Numbered from the stretch's first letter, positions 38,359 through 47,769 are shown. The stretch: 64,000 nucleotides of DNA from Campylobacter avium LMG 24591 (GCF_002238335.1 NZ_CP022347.1:1-64000); one strand, 5' to 3'. Made by a program: numbers and translations. The notes: generated from the sequence alone by a model not told the origin.

Positions 38359-39504
38359 TTAAATATAGCGTTTGTAAAATTCCTCTAACTTACCCAGTGC
38401 CTGTGCCACCACATTTGGCTTAAAATATGTCTGTATGTGCGTAGAATCTTTAAGCTTAAAAAGCTCCTTTGTATCTGTGCCACTTGCCCTTTTATACGCC
38501 TCCTCGCTCATATATGCCGTATCTGCCTTATCGCCTACCATTAGCAGCAAGGGCCTATTTATAAGCTCGATTTGATTGAGCGTATCAAAAGCTATAAGTT
38601 TTAAAAGTGAAGCCGTGGTGTAAGCAAAGCTAGAATTTGGGTGTGCGTGTGTGTCGCCGTAATACACCATTCCCTCGCGGTATAAATCCGTGTCAATCTT
38701 GGCTAGTTCTGCCTCACCTAATTTCACGGGGGCAGCTCCAGTGTAGAGTATCTCTCCTAGAGCCTGTTTTTCTCTTGCCTTTGAAGCTTCCTCTAGGCGA
38801 GTTTGTATGCTTGATTTTTGAGAGTCTAAAAAGCCATTGCGTCTTACAAGTCCTGTGTTAAACATACTAAGCGTTGCTATTGCTTTTAGGCGTTTGTCTG
38901 TTTGCGTGGCTTTTAAAGTGTAGCCTCCACCACCGCAAATCCCTAAAATCCCTAGGCGATTCTTATCCACACCCTTAAAATTCGAGATAAAATCCACAGC
39001 CGCGCGTATATCCTCCACTCTATTAGACGGAGTATCAACATTTCGCGGCATTCCCTCACTTGCTCCTTGATAGAGTGCATCAAAAGCTATGCTTACATAG
39101 CCCATTTGTGCGAGATTTTGTGCATACAAGCCTGCCACTTGCTCTTTAACGCCACCATTTGGGTGAGCCACCACTATAGCAGGATACTTGCCACTAGCTG
39201 TAAAGTTTGCTGGTAGATAGACATTTGCCACTGCCTTAAGCCCTCTTGTTTTATAAGAGACTTGCTTTATATTTACCTTGCCTTTTTCGTTTTTGCTTAT
39301 GGCATTTTCATACACTAAGCCAAAGGGATTTTTAGAGGCGTTACGCTCGGCTTCTTTGCTTGGGTTTAGCGTATTTTGTTTAAACTTAACTTTTTGGTTT
39401 TTGTTAGAATCTGCAAAAGCATTTGAAAATGCACCCGCAAGTAAAACTCCACTAGCTAAACCTACAAAATTTCTTAAAAAATTCCTACGACTCGATTTTT
39501 TCAT
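38359..39504 (-). CDS. Tat-exported alpha/beta hydrolase (dienelactone-hydrolase-like)
   Basis: 381 residues. Twin-arginine signal 'SSRRNFLRNFVGLASGVLLAG...ANAFA'-type leader. The alpha/beta hydrolase fold follows: oxyanion region 'VAHPNGGVKEQVAG', nucleophile elbow 'LGICGGGGYTL' with Cys in the nucleophile position as in dienelactone hydrolase, acid near 'MVGDKADTAYMS', and His in 'DSTHIQTYF'. Substrate unknown. GGAG precedes ATG. Preceded by a 19-bp-spacer promoter (39532-39562) and convergent in function with the next gene upstream, a MerR regulator transcribed in the same direction. Confidence 0.82.
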   Translation of the reverse strand: MKKSSRRNFLRNFVGLASGVLLAGAFSNAFADSNKNQKVKFKQNTLNPSKEAERNASKNPFGLVYENAISKNEKGKVNIKQVSYKTRGLKAVANVYLPANFTASGKYPAIVVAHPNGGVKEQVAGLYAQNLAQMGYVSIAFDALYQGASEGMPRNVDTPSNRVEDIRAAVDFISNFKGVDKNRLGILGICGGGGYTLKATQTDKRLKAIATLSMFNTGLVRRNGFLDSQKSSIQTRLEEASKAREKQALGEILYTGAAPVKLGEAELAKIDTDLYREGMVYYGDTHAHPNSSFAYTTASLLKLIAFDTLNQIELINRPLLLMVGDKADTAYMSEEAYKRASGTDTKELFKLKDSTHIQTYFKPNVVAQALGKLEEFYKRYI

Positions 39505-39531
39505 CTTTTCTCCTTGAAAATTTTTTATGAA

Positions 39532-39562
39532 ATTCTAAAACCTAACACCTAGTGTCTGTCAA
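39532..39562 (-). promoter_or_regulatory. MerR-type promoter of the hydrolase gene (19-bp spacer)
   Basis: Minus strand: TTGACA at 39562-39557, TAGAAT at 39537-39532, 19-bp spacer. Within the spacer is the palindrome ACACCTAGTGT (39545-39555). The sequence differs from the MerR1 element but keeps the spacer length, so it is the likely target of the second MerR protein. Confidence 0.68.
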
Positions 39563-39647
39563 GGAGAAAAAGAAAAATTTGATTAAATTTCTATCTTGGG
39601 CTTGATAAAATCTATACAATCATTAGAAACTACAGCAGGAAAAGCTT

Positions 39648-40073
39648 CTAAAACTTCGCCCTTTTCTTGCGTTTGACATAGTCTTTATTAAGTGGATTTA
39701 TATCATCTTTTTGTTTGGCTATCATTTCTTTATAATATGCTACTTTATAATCAAGCTTTTCTAGCACTACTTGGAGTTTTTCTATATCATCAAGCGTTTT
39801 TTGTCTCTGTCTTTGGATAATCTCTAGCCGCTCTTGTGCAGTATTCTCGCCCTTAGCACATAGTGTAATGTAGTATTTGATATCCTCTATACTCATACCA
39901 ATTTGACGGTAACAATCTATCCAAAACACCCATTGCACATCTTTCTCGCTAAAATACCGCACGCCATTGCTATCCTTTTGCACAAAAGGAAAAAGCCCCT
40001 TATCCGCCCAAAATCTAAGTGTTCTAGAGGCTACACCTGTTTTTCTCTCTACTTCTATGATAGTGTATGCCAT
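39648..40073 (-). CDS. MerR family transcriptional regulator (MerR2)
   Basis: 141 residues, paralogue of the 20.8-kb regulator: both begin 'MAYTIIEVERKTGV' and share 'TLRFWA.KGLFPFVQKD'. Winged helix at 1-70, coiled coil at 75-125, basic tail 'YVKRKKRAKF'. No Cys in the effector region, unlike a metal-sensing MerR. GAGGA precedes ATG. Located 85 bp upstream of the hydrolase promoter in the same orientation. Confidence 0.85.
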   Translation of the reverse strand: MAYTIIEVERKTGVASRTLRFWADKGLFPFVQKDSNGVRYFSEKDVQWVFWIDCYRQIGMSIEDIKYYITLCAKGENTAQERLEIIQRQRQKTLDDIEKLQVVLEKLDYKVAYYKEMIAKQKDDINPLNKDYVKRKKRAKF

Positions 40074-40096
40074 AGTTTTATCCTCTTTTTTAAAAT

Positions 40097-40120
40097 ATTA
40101 TAGCATATTACATCAAGTGT
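40097..40120 (-). promoter_or_regulatory. merR2 promoter/operator
   Basis: Minus-strand TATAAT at 40102-40097 with the near-palindrome ACATCAAGTGT at 40110-40120, similar to ACACCTAGTGT in the hydrolase promoter. No clear TTGACA here; autoregulation by MerR2 is inferred. Confidence 0.45.
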
Positions 40121-40213
40121 TAGCTTTTATTTAAAGTCTTATGTAAATTTAGCACAAAAGTTAAGATAAGCTCTTAGTTAAACTTTGTAGAAATTTTATA
40201 TATTTAATAAAGC

Positions 40214-40243
40214 TATAAAAGCTAAGAGCTAGTGTTTGTTATG
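40214..40243 (-). promoter_or_regulatory. Third MerR2-like promoter element, degenerate
   Basis: Minus-strand AACACTAGCTCTTAGCTTTTA aligns with GACACTAGGTGTTAGGTTTTA of the hydrolase promoter, but the -35 (ATAACA) and -10 (TATAGC) boxes are poor. Either an additional distal merR2 promoter or the remains of a promoter for a lost gene. Confidence 0.4.
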
Positions 40244-40267
40244 TAAAATTTATGCTAAAAATATTTT

Positions 40268-40504
40268 TTATCTTTTTATCAGCACCTTAAAATCATCTTT
40301 TTTGCTTTTTAAAATTTCTATGCCATTTTTGCCACTGCTAGTTTCTAAAACCCTGCCAAGATAAACCAAGCCATTATAAGGAGCTTGTTTGGCATAAAAA
40401 ATCCCCACATTGCCCCAAGGAGAAAAATAAAATAAATCCCCGATTTGTGGGTCATAACCTGCTGTATTTTTGACACTTAGAGGCTTTAGCTGAATCTGTG
40501 GGGA
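40268..40504 (-). pseudogene. Truncated cyclophilin-like fold gene
   Basis: The minus-strand frame ending at 40268 encodes 'NTAGYDPQIGDLFYFSPWGNVGIFY' and 'LVYLGRVLETSSG', text I associate with the cyclophilin-like fold family (AGYDPxxGD, PWGN). Only the last ~75 residues remain; the N-terminal half and start codon are missing where it abuts the Rrf2 fragment at about 40.48-40.50 kb. Confidence 0.6.
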
Positions 40505-40911
40505 TTAATAGCGTTATCGTGCGAAATATCCTAGCGCTTTTAAAAAATGCTGGACTTATTAGTATTTTTCGTGGTAGCAATGGTGCAAGACTTGCGAAAA
40601 GTGCCACGCAAATAAGCCTTTTAGATGTTTTTTATGCGGTAGAATCTACGCCTAAAAGCAAAGATTTTCTAACACTCAAAAAAGAATCTAAAGAAAGTAT
40701 ACACAAAGAAAGTGCTTATACAAAAGAAAAAATAGGCTATACGCTTTTTAGATTCCATACTAATCCCAATTTGCTCTGTCCTTTGGGTAAAAATATCCAT
40801 AGCCTTTTAGATTCTCATTTTATAAAGGCTCAAAGAGTGCTAGAGGAGTATCTTGCAAGTGTGAAGCTTAGTATCTTACTAGAGGAGCTACGCACACAGC
40901 ATTTGTGCTAA
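40474..40911 (+). pseudogene. N-terminally truncated Rrf2 family regulator
   Basis: The plus-strand frame is open from 40474 and encodes 'LAESVGINSVIVRNILALLKNAGLI', 'GSNGARLAKSATQISLLDVFYAVE' and 'TNPNLLCPLGKNIHSLLDSHF'. These match the recognition helix, wing and C-terminal region of Rrf2-type regulators. The first ~25 residues of the winged helix and the start codon are missing; only GTG 40498 could start it. Single Cys remains, so no Fe-S cluster set. Joined head-on to the cyclophilin-like fragment, so a deletion between two convergent or divergent genes is likely. Confidence 0.65.
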
Positions 40912-40972
40912 GGAATTAATCCTAAGTTTTTGTGATAGTGAGTATAGCTGCTGCATTGACTACAATTATTGC

Positions 40973-41077
40973 TCATAACTTCTTAGTTTTACTAACTTTT
41001 ACCCTAAATTCCTCTTTTAAAGCATTGAAATATTTACCTAAAACAACGGCAACTCCCTCATCATATTGCGTAGCTTT
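40973..41077 (-). pseudogene. Unrecognised gene end
   Basis: A 34-codon frame with no start codon (reading 'QYDEGVAVVLGKYFNALKEEF' and a basic tail) lies directly downstream of the cupin remnant on the same strand. The amphipathic, ordered composition looks like real protein, but I do not recognise the family. Probably the C-terminal end of a deleted gene. Confidence 0.3.
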
Positions 41078-41104
41078 TTAGCAAAATACCTCCCTAGCTT
41101 TGTC

Positions 41105-41530
41105 TTATTTCCTTGCTTCTTTTAGAGCTTTAGCGTATTCCTCATCGCTTACTAATTCTTGCCAATTCACATTTTTCCCGTCTTTTTCTTGTGTTAGGGC
41201 TATGTGGCTTCCATGGCTTGTATCACTTGCTCCATGAAAATGTCTAATATTTGGTGGACAAGAAATCACATCGCCTTTTTTTGCAATACTTGCTACTTGA
41301 CCCGGTATCTTAGTAAGAATTTCTCCCTCTGTAACAATTAGTGTTTGTCCTGCTGGGTGTGTATGCCAGGCAGACCTAGCATTTTTGCTAAATTCTACTA
41401 AGGCTCCGCTAAATTCTCTCCAAGAGCTTGATTTAAAAAGTATTGAAACCCTTACCTCCCCGCTAAAGATCTTAGGATCTCCTTTTAGACTTCCTAACTC
41501 GCCATTTTTAGTGATAGTCTGTGTATAGGC
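41105..41530 (-). pseudogene. Leaderless cupin remnant
   Basis: Paralogue of the intact cupin at 33454-33930 across the whole mature domain ('ARSAWHTHPAGQTLIVTEGE', 'PPNIRHFHGASD'), with the metal ligands kept. There is no start codon or signal peptide: an in-frame stop lies directly before the first mature residues (about 41530), and the 19-bp-spacer promoter seen at the intact gene is absent. A truncated second copy. Confidence 0.75.
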
Positions 41531-41632
41531 TTAAAAGCTTGAATTTGAGCGAAATTTGCAAAAAATCTAATTTTTATTTACAGTATTTTAGTAGTATAAA
41601 TTTGTAGATAATAAAAATTATTAAGAGTGTGC

Positions 41633-42466
41633 ATGTCTTTAGATTTAGAACAAATAACGGTAGCCTTTATCTTAGCCACCTTAGCGGGAATTTCCACGGC
41701 AATAGGTGCTTTGATAGCCTTTTTCTCAAGGCAAAATAACTTCACCTTTTTATCCATAGGGCTTGGCTTTTCAGCAGGAGTTATGATTTACATATCTTTC
41801 ATGGAAATTTTGCCTACAAGTCTTGAGGATTTTTCAAGGCATTACGGGAATTTTTGCGGTCAAATAGTGGCCTTGCTGTTGTTTTTCTTGGGAATCTTAA
41901 TCTCTGCCTTGGTGGACAAGCTAATACCTGAGGATTTGCATGTAAAACAAACCCAAGATTACGAGGAGCTAAAAATTTGCTCCATAAACGAAAAACCCGT
42001 GATAAACAAGGCCTTGAAAAGAACCGGGGTGCTAACAGCAGTTGCCATATCTATACACAACCTGCCAGAAGGCTTTGCTACCTTTGTATCCTCTCTTGAT
42101 AGCATTTCCTTTGGCCTTGCCATAGCCATAGCAGTAGCCATTCACAACATCCCTGAGGGCATGGCTGTGTCTTTGCCTATATACCACGCAACAGGAGACA
42201 AGAAAAAAGCCTTCAAATACGCCGCCTTATCGGGTCTTACAGAGCCAATCGGTGCTGTTGTGGGCTTTTTCTTAATCTTACCCTTTATAGGCGAACTTAC
42301 CCTAGCCTTTACCTTTGCTATCATAGCTGGGATAATGGTTTATATATCCTTTGACGAGCTGTTACCTGCCGCGAGAGCTTATGGGGAAGCTCATCACTGC
42401 TTGTACGGCCTTTTCGCAGGAATGGGAGTAATGGCTATAAGCCTCATCTTGCTGGATATGGGTTAA
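41633..42466 (+). CDS. zupT: ZIP family zinc transporter ZupT
   Basis: Inner-membrane importer of zinc and other divalent metals. 277 residues with about eight hydrophobic helices and the two ZIP signatures 'SIHNLPEGFATF' and 'AIHNIPEGMAVS' in helices 4 and 5, whose His and Glu form the metal site. Additional acidic 'FDELLPAARAYGEAHH' near the C-terminus. ATG 41633 is chosen over GTG 41627. An intact gene inside a decayed region. Confidence 0.93.
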   Translation: MSLDLEQITVAFILATLAGISTAIGALIAFFSRQNNFTFLSIGLGFSAGVMIYISFMEILPTSLEDFSRHYGNFCGQIVALLLFFLGILISALVDKLIPEDLHVKQTQDYEELKICSINEKPVINKALKRTGVLTAVAISIHNLPEGFATFVSSLDSISFGLAIAIAVAIHNIPEGMAVSLPIYHATGDKKKAFKYAALSGLTEPIGAVVGFFLILPFIGELTLAFTFAIIAGIMVYISFDELLPAARAYGEAHHCLYGLFAGMGVMAISLILLDMG

Positions 42467-42556
42467 ATTTAAGTGTTTTAAATACGCCGAGTTCTAAATT
42501 TTGCGTGCTTGTTTTAAATTTATATGAAGTTTTATAGCCCTAAAACCTCAACCTAA

Positions 42557-45075
42557 ATCAAAGACCCCCATTCACATTTATAAAGCCACCTTCATATGCT
42601 TGAGGCATCACAGAGGCTGTAAAATCTAAGTGTTTTGATACAGAAAAAGATGCACCTGCAAATACATTTGCAAATAATTCTTTTTCATTTTCATAAGATA
42701 TTTTTTCTTGTCCTATGCTCATTTCATAGTTCTTATCTCCAAAGACAGCTTTTCCATTAACTCCTTCTAAGGATATAAAAAAGCTTCCACTATCTAGTAT
42801 TTTTCTATACTCTATACCTAAAACACCATATAAGCTTGTAAAAGTATTTGTGCTTCTGCTTATAGGTAGTATTCCATTTTCTTTATAAGAAGGCATATGA
42901 TAATAACTTCCTAATATACCAAGATAAGGTTTTAAACTATGTTCATTTTTAAATTCAAATCTATATCCAAGTCTAGCTTGTGCTCCTATATTATGTCTTT
43001 TATAATCTCCTTGATGAAGACTTAAACCAGCAAAAATTCTATCGTATTTATTATGATTATTTGCATAGTATCCTAATACATCAAGCTCAAGTGAATATGG
43101 CATATAAACTCTTGAGTATAAACCTAAACTATAGTTAAATCCATCTAAATTCATACCCTCTGTGTTTATATAAGACTTACTTATAGAAGCATAAAAACCA
43201 GCAAAGAACTCATCTTCTATTTCTTTATCATATCCAAAGCTTAGACCAAATTCAGAGCCTGAACTACTTTTATAATTACTATATCCTGCTAAGGCAGAGA
43301 TATAGAAATTATCACTTTCTTGTTCTTCTAAATTTACATAGTAAGGTTTATAATAACTTGCTAAGCTTGCAAATTTAGATTTTGTGTTAAAGGCGTATTT
43401 TGGTTTATTAAGATTATTTGCTATACGACCTAACATATTGTGATGTATAAGATTTCCTTGATATGTTTTTCTTTCATCTTGCATAGTCTCAATCTGTTTT
43501 TCAACAGTACTAGTAGCAGTTCTTATAAGATTATTATTGTTTATGATAGAGCCATCTAAGGCTTCATAAATAGCATTATATATAGGAGCTTGGTGGAGTG
43601 TTTGGACTTGGTGTTATAGGTTTATCATCGCTACCGCCCTCATTTCCGCCTTGATTGTCTCCGCCTTCAGTATCGCCGTCCGGTTGAATTCCATTTTCAT
43701 AACCGGCTAAGTGTCCTCCGGGAGGCTGAGCATTTGCATTAGGGTAATTTTCATTCCCCTCATTATTTGCTTCGCCAAAGACTAAGAAGTATTTATCTCC
43801 CACCTTAACTATGTTTGTGGTGTAGCCAGAATCAGAAAGAGGATTTCCATAATTATCATATACAGTTACAGAACCTTCTTTTATATTGCCACTAACATCC
43901 TTACTTTCTAGAAAAAGATAAGACATATTATCATTTTTAGCAATTGCCCCTATGAGTTGAAAGTTAGTTACGCCATTAAAATTAGCAGAAGATGAAGCAT
44001 TTATATAACCAAAGCCTAAATCTCCTCCTACGAAATTCATAGTAGCAGTATTATTTAAAGTAAAATCGGTAGTGTAAATTTTAGCCGAATTTGTTAGAAA
44101 GATATCACTTCTATAAGCGTCAAATTTGCCTTTTACCACTAAATTTGCGTCATTTAAATCAACGGTTGAGCGATAGCTTGTCGAAGTGCTAAAGCTATCT
44201 CCTTGTGCATCGCTTATGAAATCTCCCTCTACTGTTATCACAGCTCCATTATAGGCTTTTAAATTTCCAATACCGCGATAGTCATTAGAAGAAGAGGAAG
44301 GATCATTCTTGCCATTATAAAAATTTCCAGTTACAGTAAAAGTTCCGCCGTTTATCTCTACTAAAGCGTACTCTCTACCTCCATTATCACTCTTAAAACC
44401 AGCATTATAAAAAGAACCCCTATAGTTGTTTTAGCGTTTTCGCCTGTTTGAAGCAAATATCCTGCACCCTGTGTAGTATCTTTATTATAATTATAAACAT
44501 CGGCATCTATATAAATGGTGGAATTATTGTTGTATATAGAAGCTGAATCACTGCTATTTGATTTATTTGTTAAAATATCTACATTATTTATATAAGGTGC
44601 TTCCGTTTGAAACCGTTATACCACCACCTCCTTGCGTAGTATCTATAACAAAGTTATTTACATCATTTATTTCTAAGCTTGAGTTATATACCTTTATCGC
44701 TCCTTCGTCTAGCTTAAATAGACCCTTGCTTCCTGTGCTATCTAAATTCATAATCAATTGAGATCCTGGATTTATAAATATATCTCCCTCTATATAGTAA
44801 CTCATATCACTTCCTTGAGAGGAAGAAAAAGTGCTTGGGTCTTTTTGTAATGCAAGTTTGGCAGTGCCAGATCTACCAGAATATGTAAAATCTACATTGC
44901 TTCCTTGCCCAAATATATTGCCATCTTTACTAGGGTCTCTTTTTAGTATTACTGTAACATCGTCTCCTGGCTTTAAATCCGAAGTACTATCCTCTATCTC
45001 ACCCACCCATTCACTTTTCAAAGCAAAGACAAAAGAAGCTAAAAAGGAGAGTAAAAAAAGAGCCCTTTTCGCAGC
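42557..45075 (-). pseudogene. Decayed autotransporter paralogue
   Basis: Second copy of the 18.2-kb autotransporter. Three intact stretches remain: signal peptide and early passenger (about 44584-45075), late passenger and Pro-rich linker (43576-44241), and barrel (42558-43484). Lesions: the initiator ATG position has become GCT-like sequence; one or more frameshifts between 44241 and 44584; loss of 5 bp (GTCAG in plus-strand sense) at about 43590, just after the linker; and a frameshift at the very end, so the barrel stops at 'VNGGL' without the final Phe. The barrel DNA is nearly identical to that of the intact gene, while the passenger is quite different. It could still act as a silent donor by gene conversion. 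Confidence 0.85.
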
Positions 45076-45090
45076 AAAACCTTTAAATTT

Positions 45091-45180
45091 AAGTTAAAAA
45101 TGCGGAAAAGATTATATAACAAAAAAAACGATTAATGAGGCTAACAAAAAAGCAAAAAATTTTAAAATTTTTGAAATTTC
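45091..45180 (-). repeat. Duplicated autotransporter upstream region, copy 2
   Basis: Nearly identical to 20464-20554. Shows that the duplication included the promoter region of the autotransporter, not only the coding sequence. Confidence 0.8.
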
Positions 45181-45277
45181 ACTATATGACAAGCCTTGTA
45201 TCATTAAGAAAATAAAAATTTAGATATGTAGTTAAAATTTTCTTGCTAAAATCCCTTAAAAAATTTAAGGTTTTACT

Positions 45278-46861
45278 ATGCTAGAAATCAAAAATCTTTC
45301 TATGCGTTTTGCAAGTCAGCTTTTGTTTGAAAATGTGAATTTAACTTTAAAAAAAGGCGAAAGATACGGGCTAATCGGGGCGAATGGGGCTGGAAAATCA
45401 ACCTTTTTAAAAATCCTAGCAAAAGAGCTTGAGGCAAGTAGCGGCGAAATAGAGCTTGACGCTGGGCTTAAAATGGCTGTCTTAGAGCAGGATCAATTTG
45501 CCTTTGAGAGCTTAAGCATAAAAGACGCACTGTTGAGTGCAAATAAAAGACTATATGAGGCTATCAAAGAAAAAGAAAAGCTGTATATGAGTGAGGAATT
45601 TACGGACGCCATAAATGATAGGCTAAGCGAGCTTGAGCTTATCTGTGCTGAGGAGGATCCTAACTATGACTGCGAACTAAGGTGTGAAAAGCTTTTAAGT
45701 TCGCTTGGCATAAGTGATATAGAAAATTCTATGTCCTCTCTTCAAAGCACGGACAAGGTGAAGGTGCTTTTAGCAAGGCTGCTTTTCGTAAATGCTGATG
45801 TGCTTTTGCTTGATGAGCCTACGAACAATCTTGATTTAAAAAGCATAGCCTGGCTTGAAAATGAGCTTTTAAGGCACGAGGGGACCTTGCTTTTAATCAG
45901 CCACGATAGGCATTTTTTAAACAGGGTTTGCACTAGAATTTTAGATGTGGATTTTAAGCAGATAAGGGAATTTGCGGGGAATTATGATGACTGGTATATG
46001 GCTTCAACCTTGCTTGCAAAACAGGCTGAGCTAAAAAGAAACAAGGCTTTAAAGGAAAAAGAGGAGCTTGAAAATTTTATAAGACGCTTTAGCGCAAATG
46101 CTTCTAAGTCAAAGCAAGCAACGAGCAGGGCAAAGGCACTTTCTAAGCTTGAGATAGAGGAGATAAAAATTTCAAGCAGACGCGATCCTAGCATAGTTTT
46201 TAGGATAAATAAAGAAATCGGCAATGAAATTTTAGAACTAAAGGACATAAGCAAGAGCTATGATAAAGAGCTTTTTTCGGGGCTAAATTTAAAAATCAAT
46301 AAAAACGATAAGATAGCCTTAATAGGAGCAAACGGCGTTGGCAAAAGCAGCTTAGCAAAGATAATCACAGCTGCTTTAAAGCCTGATACGGGCTTGGTGC
46401 ACCTTGGAGCCACGATAGAGCTTGGGTATTTTCCACAAGATACTAGCTCGGTGATAAATGAAAATTTGAAACTTTATGAGTGGCTTATGAGCGATAAATT
46501 TAAAGATTTGGATGAAATTAGAAAATGTTTGGGTAGAATGTTATTTGGTGGTAATGAACAAGAAAAACTAGCCTCAAGCTTAAGCGGTGGGGAAAAACAC
46601 AGGCTTATGCTTTCTAAGCTAATGCTTGAGAGGCCGAATTTCTTGCTTTTGGATGAGCCGGATAATCATCTTGACTTAGAAGCCATTATCGCCTTGGGTG
46701 AGGCCTTGTATAATTTCAAGGGTGTGGTGCTTTGCATAAGCCACGATAGAGAGCTAATCTCTGCTTTTGCAAATAGAATTTGGCATTTAAAAGATGGCAA
46801 ACTAAGAGACTTCCAAGGAAGTTTTGAAGAATTTTTAGGAGAAAATGATGAATACTTATAA
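45278..46861 (+). CDS. ABC-F family ATPase (YbiT-like)
   Basis: Soluble ABC protein with two nucleotide-binding domains and no membrane part; ABC-F proteins act on the ribosome. 527 residues. NBD1: Walker A 'GANGAGKSTF', Walker B 'LLLDEPTNNLD'. A linker with charged helices follows ('RFSANASKSKQATSRAKAL', about 265-285). NBD2: Walker A 'GANGVGKSSL', signature 'LSGGEKHR', Walker B 'LLLDEPDNHLD'. Length and linker fit YbiT better than EttA. Overlaps the next gene by 14 bp. Confidence 0.92.
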   Translation: MLEIKNLSMRFASQLLFENVNLTLKKGERYGLIGANGAGKSTFLKILAKELEASSGEIELDAGLKMAVLEQDQFAFESLSIKDALLSANKRLYEAIKEKEKLYMSEEFTDAINDRLSELELICAEEDPNYDCELRCEKLLSSLGISDIENSMSSLQSTDKVKVLLARLLFVNADVLLLDEPTNNLDLKSIAWLENELLRHEGTLLLISHDRHFLNRVCTRILDVDFKQIREFAGNYDDWYMASTLLAKQAELKRNKALKEKEELENFIRRFSANASKSKQATSRAKALSKLEIEEIKISSRRDPSIVFRINKEIGNEILELKDISKSYDKELFSGLNLKINKNDKIALIGANGVGKSSLAKIITAALKPDTGLVHLGATIELGYFPQDTSSVINENLKLYEWLMSDKFKDLDEIRKCLGRMLFGGNEQEKLASSLSGGEKHRLMLSKLMLERPNFLLLDEPDNHLDLEAIIALGEALYNFKGVVLCISHDRELISAFANRIWHLKDGKLRDFQGSFEEFLGENDEYL

Positions 46862-47198
46862 AATTCGCTACGCAGCTGGTTTTGGACACTATACGCAAAA
46901 TCACAGAGGCTTTGGTCCCACCATATACATAGAAGAAACTGTGGAGTATAAGAGCGAGAAGGATTATTTTGACTACATAGACTTTTATGAGTCTCACTCA
47001 AAGCCTGATGATACTTATTTTCACATCTCGTTTTTAGAGGATAGGCCTCTTACGCAAAAGGAACTTGAGATAAGAAATGCTTACAGAAAGCTAAGAGATG
47101 AGAGGTGTGAAAAGGCAAAAATAGAATTTATAAGGCAAAATGAGCCAAATTCGATAAGCGATGCTGACGTAGACCATGCTAAAAAAGAAAATGAGTGA
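46848..47198 (+). CDS. Small conserved-looking protein of unknown function
   Basis: 116 residues, soluble, acidic, rich in Tyr/Phe ('YAAGFGHYTQNHRGFGPTIYIEETVEY', 'DDTYFHISFLEDRP') with a charged helical C-terminus. No family recognised. Start overlaps the ABC-F stop; ATG 46848 is 6 bases after AGGAG and preferred over ATG 46845. Coupled to the ABC-F gene and followed 13 bp later by a flavodoxin-fold reductase, so a three-gene operon. Confidence 0.7.
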   Translation: MNTYKIRYAAGFGHYTQNHRGFGPTIYIEETVEYKSEKDYFDYIDFYESHSKPDDTYFHISFLEDRPLTQKELEIRNAYRKLRDERCEKAKIEFIRQNEPNSISDADVDHAKKENE

Positions 47199-47211
47199 TT
47201 TAAGGACGAGC

Positions 47212-47706
47212 ATGAAAACGCTACTGATACTGTCTCATACATACTGGGAGAATTCAAAAGTAAATAAGGCTCTTGCTAGGGAGGCTTTAGGTCTTGATTA
47301 TGTAAAGGTGCATAATATAAACGAGGTTTATAAAGACGGCAAAATAGACGCTGCTAAAGAAATAGAGCTTTTAAAGGAAGCTGAATTTATCGTATTTCAA
47401 TTTCCACTTTTTTGGTTTAGCACACCAAGCCTTATGAAAGAATGGCAGGATGTGGTTTTGAGTCAAATTTTACACGGAGAAAATCCTAAGCTTTTAAGTG
47501 GCAAAAAATTTGGCATAGTAAGCACTTTAGGCGGGGCAAAAGACACTTACGATGGACACCACGGCTATACCTTAAATGAGCTTTTAAGACCTATATACTA
47601 CGCTTTTAAATACTGCGGTGCTACTTTGGTGGATGAATTTGCTATTTATAGTGCTGATGCTTCAAATTTGCCCTTGCAGGAGTATAAGAGCTATCTTAAG
47701 GGCTAA
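47212..47706 (+). CDS. Flavodoxin-fold NAD(P)H oxidoreductase (KefF/YwrO-like)
   Basis: 164 residues. 'MKTLLILSHTYWENSKVNKAL' is the flavin phosphate loop; 'FIVFQFPLFWFSTPSLMKEWQDVVL' is the strongly conserved KefF/MdaB/NQO-family segment, and 'FGIVSTLGGAKDTY' precedes the 'G..Y' flavin contact. Two-electron quinone/electrophile reductase, cytoplasmic. Start at ATG 47212 has AAGGA upstream; longer readings from 47176 add an overlap with the preceding gene. Confidence 0.85.
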   Translation: MKTLLILSHTYWENSKVNKALAREALGLDYVKVHNINEVYKDGKIDAAKEIELLKEAEFIVFQFPLFWFSTPSLMKEWQDVVLSQILHGENPKLLSGKKFGIVSTLGGAKDTYDGHHGYTLNELLRPIYYAFKYCGATLVDEFAIYSADASNLPLQEYKSYLKG

Positions 47707-47769
47707 GAATTTGCTAAAAGTGTGAATTTGTGCTATCGCATTCTGCTGATAAGGAAAAAAGGAAAGTAA

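Noticed and set aside
29500-41500. A prophage or integrative element spanning the accessory region
   Set aside because: No integrase, transposase, phage structural gene, flanking tRNA or direct-repeat attachment site was seen; the region looks like separate acquisitions and deletions.
43600-43660. Dense GGA/GGC repeats (Gly/Asp/Pro linker) that could look like a CRISPR or VNTR
   Set aside because: They are codon repeats in the Gly-rich and Pro-rich autotransporter linker, also present at 19040-19140; no regular repeat-spacer pattern. I saw no CRISPR array in the window.
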